Below, in pieces: positions 17,805-25,862 of a stretch of DNA of 64,000 bases (the first letter of the stretch is position 1; each line of letters starts with the position of its first letter). The translations under genes were made by a program, and so were the position numbers. The notes beneath the pieces were generated by a model, which made no database searches, was not told where the DNA came from, and saw nothing but the letters and a program-made list of their open reading frames with translations. The DNA comes from Alcaligenaceae bacterium (lineage in GTDB: Bacteria; Pseudomonadota; Gammaproteobacteria; Burkholderiales; Burkholderiaceae_B). The stretch lies in contig JACCEN010000013.1 in the NCBI GenBank assembly GCA_013416435.1, positions 62,001 to 126,000 of the forward strand, written 5' to 3'.

Positions 17805-17832
17805 ATTAAACCATCCAAGTGGATGGTTTAAT
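17805..17832 (+). promoter_or_regulatory. Perfect 12-base palindrome at the start of the RHH regulator gene
   Basis: ATTAAACCATCC and GGATGGTTTAAT around AAGT, ending 8 bases before the ATG. The only Shine-Dalgarno-like stretch (GGATGG) is inside the right arm. The element could be the operator for the ribbon-helix-helix protein encoded next, an RNA hairpin that hides the ribosome site, or both. Confidence 0.7.
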
Positions 17833-17840
17833 ATTTATTC

Positions 17841-18263
17841 ATGCCTCCTCGCTCCCCACATCTCGCCTCCGTCCCGAAGCCTGCCGACGAAAAGATCACC
17901 ATCAACCTGGGATACGTAGACCTGGGTCAGATCGATCTTCTGGTCCAGGAAGGATTCTATGCAAACCGCACGGACCTGATACGAACCGCTATCCGCAATC
18001 AGTTGGCCACGCATGGCGATGCCGTGCGCCAAGCGATCAGCCGAAAGACGCTGGTCCTGGGCGTTCAGCACTACTCCGCAAAAGATCTGCTTGAGGTCCA
18101 GGCCGCCGGCGAAATGCTCCAGGTCCGAGTACTGGGGCTGGCGACGATAGCGCACGACGTCACGCCTGAACTGGCGCTCGCCACCATCGAATCCTTGACA
18201 GTCCTGGGCGCCCTGCACGCGAGCCCCGCTATCAAAGCCGCACTGCGTCAGCGCATCCGCTGA
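17841..18263 (+). CDS. CopG-family (ribbon-helix-helix) transcriptional regulator
   Basis: A 140-residue protein. Residues about 17-55 (EKITINLGYVDLGQIDLL then RTDLIRTAIRNQL) have the beta-strand plus two-helix pattern of CopG/Arc DNA-binding proteins; the rest is a small domain of unknown role, possibly for oligomerisation or ligand sensing. It lies directly before a PHB depolymerase-family esterase and directly after a perfect palindrome, so it probably represses itself and the esterase. Start is the ATG at 17841; no separate Shine-Dalgarno exists outside the palindrome. Confidence 0.8.
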   Translation: MPPRSPHLASVPKPADEKITINLGYVDLGQIDLLVQEGFYANRTDLIRTAIRNQLATHGDAVRQAISRKTLVLGVQHYSAKDLLEVQAAGEMLQVRVLGLATIAHDVTPELALATIESLTVLGALHASPAIKAALRQRIR

Positions 18264-18290
18264 CTACCTCCCAGCCGCTAAGGTCACACT

Positions 18291-19403
18291 ATGCATCCTG
18301 AATTTCAACAACTCATAAGCCAGGCTACCCGCCTCACGCAATCCGGCGACCTGGCCGCCGCCACGGCAGCAATTCAAACCGCTTTGCGAGGCGGCGTAGC
18401 CGCCGGCCACCCTTCTCGGCAGGATGACCCCGACGTCATTGACGTCGACGCCTGGTTGGTCCCCGAATCCTCGGACGCGTCCGGGATGGTTTCTGCGACC
18501 AATGACGGCGTCGCCGCGCCGATACGCCGGCCAAGTTCGTCCCACGATGCGTTCATTGCGGGATTCTTCCGCAATCCAGCGGGCGAGCGCAGCTATAAGC
18601 TGTATGTACCGCCCAATGCGGGCGAACGCCCCCTGCCTCTGGTGGTCATGCTTCACGGCTGCACTCAGGACGCCGACGATTTCGCAGCCGGCACAGCCAT
18701 GAACGAAGCGGCGCAGACGCAGGGCTTCTACGTGCTGTACCCGAATCAGTCGCGTGAAGCCAATCCGCAAAAATGCTGGAGCTGGTTCAAGCATAATCAT
18801 CAGCAGCGGGGTCGAGGCGAACCGTCCATCCTGGCGGGCATGACGCGCGAAGTGATCGAGATGCACTCTATCGATACTCATCGCGTCTATGCGGCGGGCC
18901 TCTCGGCCGGCGGTGCGATGGCCGCGATTCTGGCGAAAGCCTATCCCGACCTATATGTGGCGGCGGGAGTGCATTCAGGATTGGCCCCCGGCGCGGCATC
19001 GGATCTTCCATCGGCGCTCTCCGCGATGAAAGGTGCTGGCGCTCAAATCCCCATGCGGCCGGGAGGCGGAGTGCCCATGATAGTCTTCCATGGGGACCGC
19101 GATGCGACCGTGCATCCGGGCAATGCCCAAGACGTGATAGCGGCCAGCGCGGGCCGTGCGGCCCATGTCGAGTCGCTTCGCGTACCGGGCAAGGGCAATA
19201 AGCGCCACAGCACCCGGCATCTGTACCGGAACTTGGAAGGCGACATCATCGCCGAACGATGGGAGATCCACGGCGCCGGCCATGCTTGGTCCGGAGGCAC
19301 GGACCGCGGCTCATACACGGACCAGGCCGGCCCCGACGCCACCGCCGAAATGCTGCGATTCTTTTTTGAACGGGGCCTGGGAAACACCGGGGGAGAGCAA
19401 TAG
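18291..19403 (+). CDS. PHB depolymerase-family esterase
   Basis: A 370-residue alpha/beta-hydrolase of the short-chain polyhydroxyalkanoate depolymerase / feruloyl esterase type. The oxyanion motif is HGCTQ (122-126), the nucleophile Ser205 sits in GLSAGG, the acid is in HGDRD, and the His in GAGHAWSGG. No signal peptide or export motif is visible at the N-terminus, so it is probably cytoplasmic; the first 80 residues are a poorly conserved extension. It starts 27 bases after the RHH regulator. The substrate (polyhydroxybutyrate granules, oligomers or other esters) cannot be decided here. Confidence 0.85.
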   Translation: MHPEFQQLISQATRLTQSGDLAAATAAIQTALRGGVAAGHPSRQDDPDVIDVDAWLVPESSDASGMVSATNDGVAAPIRRPSSSHDAFIAGFFRNPAGERSYKLYVPPNAGERPLPLVVMLHGCTQDADDFAAGTAMNEAAQTQGFYVLYPNQSREANPQKCWSWFKHNHQQRGRGEPSILAGMTREVIEMHSIDTHRVYAAGLSAGGAMAAILAKAYPDLYVAAGVHSGLAPGAASDLPSALSAMKGAGAQIPMRPGGGVPMIVFHGDRDATVHPGNAQDVIAASAGRAAHVESLRVPGKGNKRHSTRHLYRNLEGDIIAERWEIHGAGHAWSGGTDRGSYTDQAGPDATAEMLRFFFERGLGNTGGEQ

Positions 19404-19406
19404 CTA

Positions 19407-20045
19407 GTGCCGTACGATCGCATGGAACTACGCGCCTGGATGCGCCTGCCTTCAGGAAGACATCTGGACCTGATCAATCCCGACCCCAGCGCCTGGGATC
19501 ATCAGGACCTTTCGATACGCCTGTCTCGCACCTATCGATGGGGCGGGGAGTCGTGCTGGCCGCTACCTTTATCGGTCGCCCAGCATTCCCTCCTGGTGCT
19601 GGAGTTGCGGCGCCAAGCCAACCCGCGCCGCCTTGGCGATGTCGAAGAGCTCTTCGAGCTGCTGCACGACGCCGAGGAAGGCTTTCTCGGATTTGATTGC
19701 ATCTCGCCCTTGAAAGCGGCGCTAGGCGCGCCTTTCCAGGAGGTCGCCAACCGACTCACATCCGCAATCATGCAGCGCTACCGCTTGCCCGACTGGAACG
19801 TCGAAGATTACCGCTTGCACAAGGCCGCCGATCGGCGCGCAGCCGCCAGCGAAGCAGTGCACTGCGTCGGTTGGAGCCGACAAGAGGTCTCTGAAGTTCT
19901 TGGCATACAGGCCGACATTGCGGATCTCGATCCGCTTGCGCAACGCTATGGCGACACACCCTGGGCGCCATGGTCCGCCGATGTGGCCGCCCGCCGCTTC
20001 CACGACGAGCTGATACGTCTGTGCGCGTCATTGGACATCGCTTAG
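19407..20045 (+). CDS. HD-domain phosphohydrolase (YfbR-like)
   Basis: A 212-residue protein with the HD metal-dependent phosphohydrolase pattern: His in LSVAQHSLLV (about 52), HD in ELLHDAEEGFLG (about 80-81), and a later Asp. YfbR-like members hydrolyse deoxynucleoside monophosphates, but the substrate here is unknown. Start is GTG at 19407, 3 bases after the esterase stop, with GGGGGAG upstream; an ATG at 19422 (MELRAWMRL) is possible. The tight spacing places it in one operon with the esterase, so co-regulation by the RHH protein is likely, though the functional link is unclear. Confidence 0.75.
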   Translation: MPYDRMELRAWMRLPSGRHLDLINPDPSAWDHQDLSIRLSRTYRWGGESCWPLPLSVAQHSLLVLELRRQANPRRLGDVEELFELLHDAEEGFLGFDCISPLKAALGAPFQEVANRLTSAIMQRYRLPDWNVEDYRLHKAADRRAAASEAVHCVGWSRQEVSEVLGIQADIADLDPLAQRYGDTPWAPWSADVAARRFHDELIRLCASLDIA

Positions 20046-20190
20046 GACCTGTCACGCTAAAACGCAGGTGGCGCCGGCCGGGCGTCATCCAATCGTCATC
20101 TCAACGTAATCGGATCGCCACAGAGCTTATCTAGACTGGCTGCTTCTTCAAACCGGCGCCGCCCTCGCGGCGCAACTCAGGAAGCAAACC

Positions 20191-21849
20191 ATGAAGCTAA
20201 GCCGCCGCGAAATGCTGGGCCTGACGGCCAGCCTGCTCACCACCTCCCTCGTCTCTCCCGCCTGGGCTCAAGCCGGCAGGAGCGCCGGCGGGAAACGGAT
20301 ATGCCGCATCGCTGCTTCGGCGCTCAGCAACAACGGCACATTGGCGACCCTGCGCGAGCAGAGCAACGTCGGCCGCCGCATTCTGCCCTCCATACTCGAA
20401 CCCGTCATTGCCACCGACGTGCTGGGCGACCTCAGCCTACAGCCAGGCCTGGCCGAATCCTGGAGGCGGGTCAACGACCGCGTACTGGAGGTCAAGCTGC
20501 GGCAGGGCGTGATCTTTCACAATGGCGATGAAATGACGGCCGAGGACCTTGCCTTCAGTTTCGGGCCCGAGGTCATGTTCGGCGACACCCAGCCCAACCG
20601 CGGCGACGGCGCCAAGACCATACGCACGGACTCCAGCGATGCCGGCAAAGCCCGAGGCACCCAGTGCCCGCCGGAAGTCGCGGCTGTCGGCAGGCGGTTG
20701 TGGCCGTCGCTGGAAGAGGTCAAGGTCATCGACAAATACACGGTCCATTTCGTGAACGCCATTCCCGACCCGACCCTGGAAGGCCGCCTGACCCGCATGG
20801 GCTGCGACGTGATCAGCAAGCGCCACTATCAGGAAGCCGGCGACTGGCAGGCCTGGGCGGCAGCGCCCGCGGGCACCGGACCCTACAAGGTTAAAGAATA
20901 CAAGAAAGACCAGTACTTGATGCTCGAACGGCATGAGCAGTATTGGGGCGGACCGCCGGAGCTGGACGAAGTGCATTTCTTCGACGTTCCCGAGCTGGCA
21001 TCGCGCATCAACGGCATGCTGGCCGGCGAGTATGACTTCGCCACCGATATTCCCACTGATCAGGTCAAGACCGTGGAAGCGTCGGGCAAGCTGGAGTTCG
21101 TGGGCGGGCCGATCATCAATCACCAGATCACCTGCTTCGACAAACAGCATCCTGCGCTGAAGGATCCGCGCGTACGCCTGGCCATGTCGCACGCCATCGA
21201 CCGGCAAACCATCGTCGACATGATGTGGGACGGCCGCACGGTGGTACCCAAAGGCTTGCAGTTCGAGTTCTACGGCCCCATGCTGATCGCGGAGCACAAT
21301 GCGCCGGCCTACGATCCCGAAAAGGCGAAGCAGCTGCTCAAGGAGGCCGGCTACAAGGGCGAGACCATTCCCTACCGTGTGCTGAACAACTACTACACGG
21401 GCCAGGTCCAGAAGGCTCAGATCATGACCGAAATGCGGCGCGCCGTGGGCCTGAACGTGGTGATACAGATGGTGGAGAACTGGTCCCAGATCTATGACCC
21501 GTCCAGTCCCCGCGGCATCCGCGACTGGTCGAACTCCGCGGGCTTCAACGACCCGGTCAGCTCGCTGGTGCAGCAGCATGGCCCCAATGGCCAGCAACAG
21601 CAGAAAGGCGAATGGACCAATGAAGAGTTCAACCGCTTGTCGTCGGTCCTGGAGAATTCGACGGATCCCGCAGAGCGCAAGCGCAGCTTCGCCCGCATGC
21701 TGGAGATCGCCGAATACGAGGATCCCGCCTACATGGTGGTCCACCAGACCGCTGCGTTCTATGCCAAGCGCAAGGACATACAGTGGAAATGGTCTCCGAC
21801 CTTCTACATGGACTTCCGCAAAGGCAACACAATCCAGGTAAAAGCCTGA
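20191..21849 (+). CDS. Peptide-type ABC transporter, periplasmic substrate-binding protein
   Basis: Family 5 (DppA/OppA-like) binding protein of 552 residues. The N-terminus MKLSRREMLGLTASLL has a twin-arginine motif and a hydrophobic core ending AWA-QA (cleavage near 26), so export by Tat is likely. The body has the usual features (FHNGDEMTAEDLAFSF, GTGPYKVKEY). It starts an operon of five transport genes followed by a phosphonate monoester hydrolase and a HAD phosphatase, so the cargo may be an organophosphorus compound rather than a peptide; that is inference. Ribosome site CAGGAAG. Its stop overlaps the next start (ATGA). Confidence 0.9.
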   Translation: MKLSRREMLGLTASLLTTSLVSPAWAQAGRSAGGKRICRIAASALSNNGTLATLREQSNVGRRILPSILEPVIATDVLGDLSLQPGLAESWRRVNDRVLEVKLRQGVIFHNGDEMTAEDLAFSFGPEVMFGDTQPNRGDGAKTIRTDSSDAGKARGTQCPPEVAAVGRRLWPSLEEVKVIDKYTVHFVNAIPDPTLEGRLTRMGCDVISKRHYQEAGDWQAWAAAPAGTGPYKVKEYKKDQYLMLERHEQYWGGPPELDEVHFFDVPELASRINGMLAGEYDFATDIPTDQVKTVEASGKLEFVGGPIINHQITCFDKQHPALKDPRVRLAMSHAIDRQTIVDMMWDGRTVVPKGLQFEFYGPMLIAEHNAPAYDPEKAKQLLKEAGYKGETIPYRVLNNYYTGQVQKAQIMTEMRRAVGLNVVIQMVENWSQIYDPSSPRGIRDWSNSAGFNDPVSSLVQQHGPNGQQQQKGEWTNEEFNRLSSVLENSTDPAERKRSFARMLEIAEYEDPAYMVVHQTAAFYAKRKDIQWKWSPTFYMDFRKGNTIQVKA

Positions 21850-22913
21850 TGGAAGCCACCCTCACCCCGTTCGTCGCGCAAGACGGCTGGCAGCCGCCTC
21901 GTACGGCCAGCCGGCATTTGAACGCGCCTGCCGCGGCATTGCGGCAAGATGAGCGGCCGCTGCTGAGCATACGTGGACTCAAGGTGGCCTTCGACAACGG
22001 CACGCATCTGGTTCCCGTGCTGCATGGCGTCGATATGGACCTGCGGCGGGGGGAGACGCTGGGCGTGGTCGGCGAATCCGGTTGCGGAAAAAGCGTCACC
22101 TGGATGGCCGTCATGCAACTGCTGGGCCGGCGCGGACGCATCGCCGGCAAGATCCTGCTGAACGGCGAAGACATTGCCGGACTATCGCAGAACGCCATGG
22201 CGCGCATACGCGGCCGGCGCATCGCGATGATTTTCCAGGATCCGTCCTCAAGCCTGAATCCGGTCAAGACCATAGGCAAGCAATTGATGGAAGCGGTCAC
22301 GCTGCATCACGGCCTGAAAGGCGAGGCGGCGCGCGCCGAATCCGTCCGCCTGCTGGATCGCGTCCGCATCCCCAGCGCCGCGCAGCGCATGCGGGCCTGG
22401 CCCCATGAGCTGTCGGGCGGCACGAACCAGCGGGTCATGATCGCCATGGCTCTCGCGGGTCGGCCCGAATTGCTGGTGGCCGACGAACCGACGACCGCCC
22501 TGGACGTGACCATCCAGGCGCAGATCCTGGACCTGCTGCAGGAGCTGCAGCGTGACACCGGAATGGGCTTGGTGCTCATCTCCCATGATCTCGGCGTCAT
22601 CGCGCAGGTGTGCGACCGCGTCATGGTCATGTATGCAGGGCGCGTCGTGGAGCAAGCGCCCTCGGCGACTCTGTTCGAGCAGGCGCGGCATCCTTATACG
22701 CGAGGACTGATCGGCGCGCTCCCGGCCCTTGAGGGGCCCATCAAGCGTCTCGAAGCCATCCCCGGGTCCGTGCCGTCTCCGATGGCCATGCCGGCGGGCT
22801 GTGGCTTCTCTCCCCGCTGCCCTCATCGCGCCGAGCGTTGCGAACGGGAGCTTCCCCCTCTCGCGGCCATCCGGAACGATCATCTGACCGCCTGCTGGGG
22901 AGAGCATCCATGA
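21849..22913 (+). CDS. ABC transporter ATP-binding protein (DppD/OppD-like)
   Basis: A 354-residue ATPase. Walker [14 protein letters not shown], signature [15 protein letters not shown], Walker [15 protein letters not shown], and the C-terminal cysteine-containing domain of OppD/DppD proteins ([16 protein letters not shown]). The N-terminal 30 residues before the ABC domain are variable. Start is the ATG overlapping the previous TGA. It pairs with the next ATPase on the cytoplasmic side of the two permeases. Confidence 0.92.
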   Translation: MEATLTPFVAQDGWQPPRTASRHLNAPAAALRQDERPLLSIRGLKVAFDNGTHLVPVLHGVDMDLRRGETLGVVGESGCGKSVTWMAVMQLLGRRGRIAGKILLNGEDIAGLSQNAMARIRGRRIAMIFQDPSSSLNPVKTIGKQLMEAVTLHHGLKGEAARAESVRLLDRVRIPSAAQRMRAWPHELSGGTNQRVMIAMALAGRPELLVADEPTTALDVTIQAQILDLLQELQRDTGMGLVLISHDLGVIAQVCDRVMVMYAGRVVEQAPSATLFEQARHPYTRGLIGALPALEGPIKRLEAIPGSVPSPMAMPAGCGFSPRCPHRAERCERELPPLAAIRNDHLTACWGEHP

Positions 22914-23890
22914 GCGCCCCCCTGCTGGAAGTCAGCTCGCTGGCGCGCCACTACCGCGTGCGGCCTCAGCGCAGCCTGTTCGCGCGGTCCCTAACCCTGA
23001 AGGCGGTCAGCGACGTATCCTTTGCCATCCAGGCGGGCAAGACGCTGGGGCTGGTGGGCGAATCCGGCTGCGGCAAGTCGACCACCGCCCGGCTCAGCCT
23101 GGGCCTCACACCCGCCACCGCCGGACAGATCCGCTTTAACGGCGAACCACTGTCCGGGCGCCGCAACGCACGCTGGCGCGAGATGCGCAGGCACATGCAG
23201 ATGGTGTACCAGGATCCGCTGAGCGTGCTCGACAAGCGCCTGCCGGTGCTGTCCCAGGTCGTCGAGCCGCTGGATGTCTTCACCGTGGGGAAGACAGCGG
23301 AGCGCAAGGATCGCGCACGCGGCATGCTGAACGAAGTCGGCCTGAACCAGGCGCTCTGGAACCGCTACCCGCATGAGCTTTCGGGCGGGCAACGGCAGCG
23401 CGTGGTCCTGGCCCGCGCACTCATCCTGCAGCCCAGGCTGCTCGTCTGCGACGAACCCATCTCCGCGCTGGACGTATCCATCCAGGCTCAAGTCATCAAT
23501 CTGCTGCAGGACCTGCAACAGCAGCATGACCTGGGCATGCTGTTCATCAGCCACGACCTGAAGGTCGTCCGGCAGATCTGCGATGAAGTGGCCGTCATGT
23601 ACCTGGGCCGCATCGTCGAACAGGGCAAGCCTCAAGACTTGTTCTCCAATCCGGCGCATCCCTATACCCAGGCGCTGGTCTCGGCCATTCCCAGCCTGGC
23701 CCGGGGCAAAGGCCACAAGCGCATTTTGCTGGAGGGCGACCCGCCCAATCCCATCGACATGCCTTCGGGCTGCGCCTTCCATCCGCGCTGTCCGCAAGCG
23801 ACCGCCGGCTGCCGCGAGCTGGTGCCGCCGCTGCAGACCTTGAGCGGAGGCCGCAAGGCGGCTTGCCTGCGTCTATCACCCAATACCTGA
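22910..23890 (+). CDS. ABC transporter ATP-binding protein (DppF/OppF-like)
   Basis: A 326-residue ATPase, second of the pair. Walker [16 protein letters not shown], signature LSGGQRQRVVLARAL, Walker B LLVCDEPISALDVS, and the same C-terminal cysteine segment (GCAFHPRCPQATAGC). The ATG overlaps the stop of the previous gene by 4 bases. The permease gene follows 4 bases after its stop. Confidence 0.93.
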   Translation: MSAPLLEVSSLARHYRVRPQRSLFARSLTLKAVSDVSFAIQAGKTLGLVGESGCGKSTTARLSLGLTPATAGQIRFNGEPLSGRRNARWREMRRHMQMVYQDPLSVLDKRLPVLSQVVEPLDVFTVGKTAERKDRARGMLNEVGLNQALWNRYPHELSGGQRQRVVLARALILQPRLLVCDEPISALDVSIQAQVINLLQDLQQQHDLGMLFISHDLKVVRQICDEVAVMYLGRIVEQGKPQDLFSNPAHPYTQALVSAIPSLARGKGHKRILLEGDPPNPIDMPSGCAFHPRCPQATAGCRELVPPLQTLSGGRKAACLRLSPNT

Positions 23891-23894
23891 AACT

Positions 23895-24830
23895 ATGCTC
23901 CGTTATTTTTCCGTACGCATAGGAAGACTGCTCATCACGCTATTCCTGGTGTTGAGCTTCGCTTTCGTGATCCTGCGCATGTCGGGCGACCCCGCCCTGA
24001 TCATCATGTCGCCCGATGCGCCGCCCGAGGCCATCGAAGCCTTCCGCAAAGCCTGGGGGCTCGATGCTCCGCTCTGGCAGCAGTATGTCGGCTATTTCGT
24101 CAACCTCTTCCAGGGCAACTTCGGCGTCTCCATGAAAGACGGCGCGCCCGCCATGCAGACCGTGCTGGAACGCATCCCGGCCACGCTGGCCATCACGGTT
24201 CCGGCGCTGATCCTGCAGTTGCTGATCGGCGTGCCGGCCGGCGTGTACGCCGCCTTGCATCACAACTCGCGCATCGACCGGTTTCTCATGGGCTTTTCCA
24301 TTGCGGGGCACACCTGCCCGAGCTTCGTCCTGGCCCTGCTGCTGGTCATGATGTTCTCCGTGAGCCTGGGCTGGCTGCCGACGGGCGGCTACGGCAGCAT
24401 CCAGCATGCTCTGCTGCCCATCCTGACCCTCTCGCTGGGCGGTGCCGCGGTGCTGGCGCGCTTTACCCGATCGGCGATGGTGGAAGTGATGGGCCAGCCG
24501 TATATCCGTGCGGCCCTTTCCAAGGGGCTGAGCCGGCGGCAGGTGGTGTTCCACCATGCGCTGCCCAATGCCGCCATTCCCACCGTCACCCTGATCGGGA
24601 TGATGGTGGGCGGCCTGATCGCAGGCGCAGTCGTGGTGGAGAGCGTCTTCTCCTGGCGGGGCGAAGGACGCCTGCTGGTGACTTCCGTCGCGAGCCGCGA
24701 CTTGTCGGTGGTGCAGGCCATCCTGCTGGTCGTCGCCGCTTGCATGGTCGTCGCCAACCTGGTCGTCGACGCGCTCTACGTCATTCTGGATCCCCGCTTG
24801 CGGGCGGTCCATCGCGGAGCACAGGCATGA
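23895..24830 (+). CDS. ABC transporter permease (DppB/OppB-like)
   Basis: A 311-residue membrane protein with about six transmembrane segments and the BPD-transport signature around RAALSKGLSRRQVVFHHALPNA, which contacts the ATPases. First segment about 8-30 with the N-terminus inside. The stop overlaps the start of the second permease (ATGA at 24827). Confidence 0.93.
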   Translation: MLRYFSVRIGRLLITLFLVLSFAFVILRMSGDPALIIMSPDAPPEAIEAFRKAWGLDAPLWQQYVGYFVNLFQGNFGVSMKDGAPAMQTVLERIPATLAITVPALILQLLIGVPAGVYAALHHNSRIDRFLMGFSIAGHTCPSFVLALLLVMMFSVSLGWLPTGGYGSIQHALLPILTLSLGGAAVLARFTRSAMVEVMGQPYIRAALSKGLSRRQVVFHHALPNAAIPTVTLIGMMVGGLIAGAVVVESVFSWRGEGRLLVTSVASRDLSVVQAILLVVAACMVVANLVVDALYVILDPRLRAVHRGAQA

Positions 24831-25840
24831 GTATCGTTCAAGGGGTCGGACCCCGTACGGGGTCCGACCCCAGCATCGTTCAAGAAGGGGTCAGACCCCA
24901 CTCGGGGTCTGACCCCGCCATCCAACATAAAGGGGTCAGACCCCATTCGGGGTCTGACCCCAACCAACGAACGGCATCTCCGCTGCAGCGATCCCGCAGC
25001 AATACGCAAGCCTTCTTCAAGTCCTGGCCGCCGCTGGTGCTGCTGGGCCTGGCCTGGCTACTGGCCATGGTGGTCGTCGCCTTGCTGGCGCAATGGCTCA
25101 TGCCTTACGGATTCAGCCAGATCGACCTGCGCGCCCGCCTCCAGCCGCCCGTCTTCTTCGGCGGCACGTGGAGCCATGTGCTGGGCACCGACGAACTGGG
25201 CCGCGATGTGCTGTCGCGCGTCATCTCGGCCATCCAGATCAGTCTGTTGATCGCCTTCGCCTCGACGGCCATCTCCACCATCCTGGGCGTGCTGCTGGGC
25301 ATGCTGGCTGCGCATTTCCGGGGATGGGTCGAAAACCTGGTGCTGGTGCTGATCGATTTCCAGGCGTCGATGCCCTTCATGATCATCGCGCTGGCGGTGC
25401 TCGCCTTCTTCGGCAACTCCCTGCCGCTGTTCATCGCCTTGATGGGATTCTACGGATGGGAAAGGGCCGCCCGCGTCGCGCGCAGCCTTACCATCACCGC
25501 GAACGAGCAGGGCTATGCCGCGGCAGCGCACGAACTGGGCGCATCCGCCGGGCGTGTGTACGGCCGGCACGTGCTGCCCAACATCGCAAGCACCATCATC
25601 GTCAACATCACGGTGACTTTTCCAGGCGTCGTACTCCTGGAGTCCGGGCTGTCGTTCCTTGGGCTAGGCGTGCAGCCTCCCATGGCCAGCCTGGGCAACA
25701 TGGTGGGATACGGCCGCGAATACCTGCAATCGGCTCCCTGGATACTGCTGTGTCCCAGCTTCGTCATCGTCATGACCACCTTTTCAATGAGCCTGGTCGG
25801 AGACTGGCTGCGCGACCGTCTCGACCCGTCTGTCAGTTAA
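24827..25840 (+). CDS. ABC transporter permease (DppC/OppC-like) with repeat-encoded N-terminus
   Basis: A 337-residue permease. After the first five codons (MSIVQ) it carries three palindromic repeats translated in frame: GVGPRTGSDP, GVRPHSGSDP and GVRPHSGSDP, separated by SIVQE and AIQHK. This gives a 15-residue period and adds about 40 residues to the cytoplasmic N-terminus, before the first membrane segment (about 65-88). The rest is normal: DELGRDVLSRV and the permease signature in AHELGASAGRVYGRHVLPN. The ATG overlaps the previous stop and directly precedes the repeats, so the array was probably inserted after the start codon and tolerated. Ends just before the hydrolase gene. Confidence 0.93.
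   Translation: MSIVQGVGPRTGSDPSIVQEGVRPHSGSDPAIQHKGVRPHSGSDPNQRTASPLQRSRSNTQAFFKSWPPLVLLGLAWLLAMVVVALLAQWLMPYGFSQIDLRARLQPPVFFGGTWSHVLGTDELGRDVLSRVISAIQISLLIAFASTAISTILGVLLGMLAAHFRGWVENLVLVLIDFQASMPFMIIALAVLAFFGNSLPLFIALMGFYGWERAARVARSLTITANEQGYAAAAHELGASAGRVYGRHVLPNIASTIIVNITVTFPGVVLLESGLSFLGLGVQPPMASLGNMVGYGREYLQSAPWILLCPSFVIVMTTFSMSLVGDWLRDRLDPSVS
24842..24961. repeat. Translated palindromic repeat array inside a permease gene
   Basis: Three 30-base copies at 24842-24871, 24887-24916 and 24932-24961, period exactly 45 bases. Spacers 1 and 2 share AGYATCGTTCAA (Y is T or C), showing tandem duplication of spacer plus repeat. The first copy has paired G and C changes in both arms. Each copy is read in the frame that avoids TGA. 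Confidence 0.95.
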
Positions 25841-25862
25841 GCCAGTGAATCAAGGAAGCATC

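Noticed and set aside
24842-24961. Repeat arrays as a CRISPR
   Set aside because: Units are palindromic, separated by 13-18 base spacers that resemble each other, occur in many loci, and no cas gene is present.
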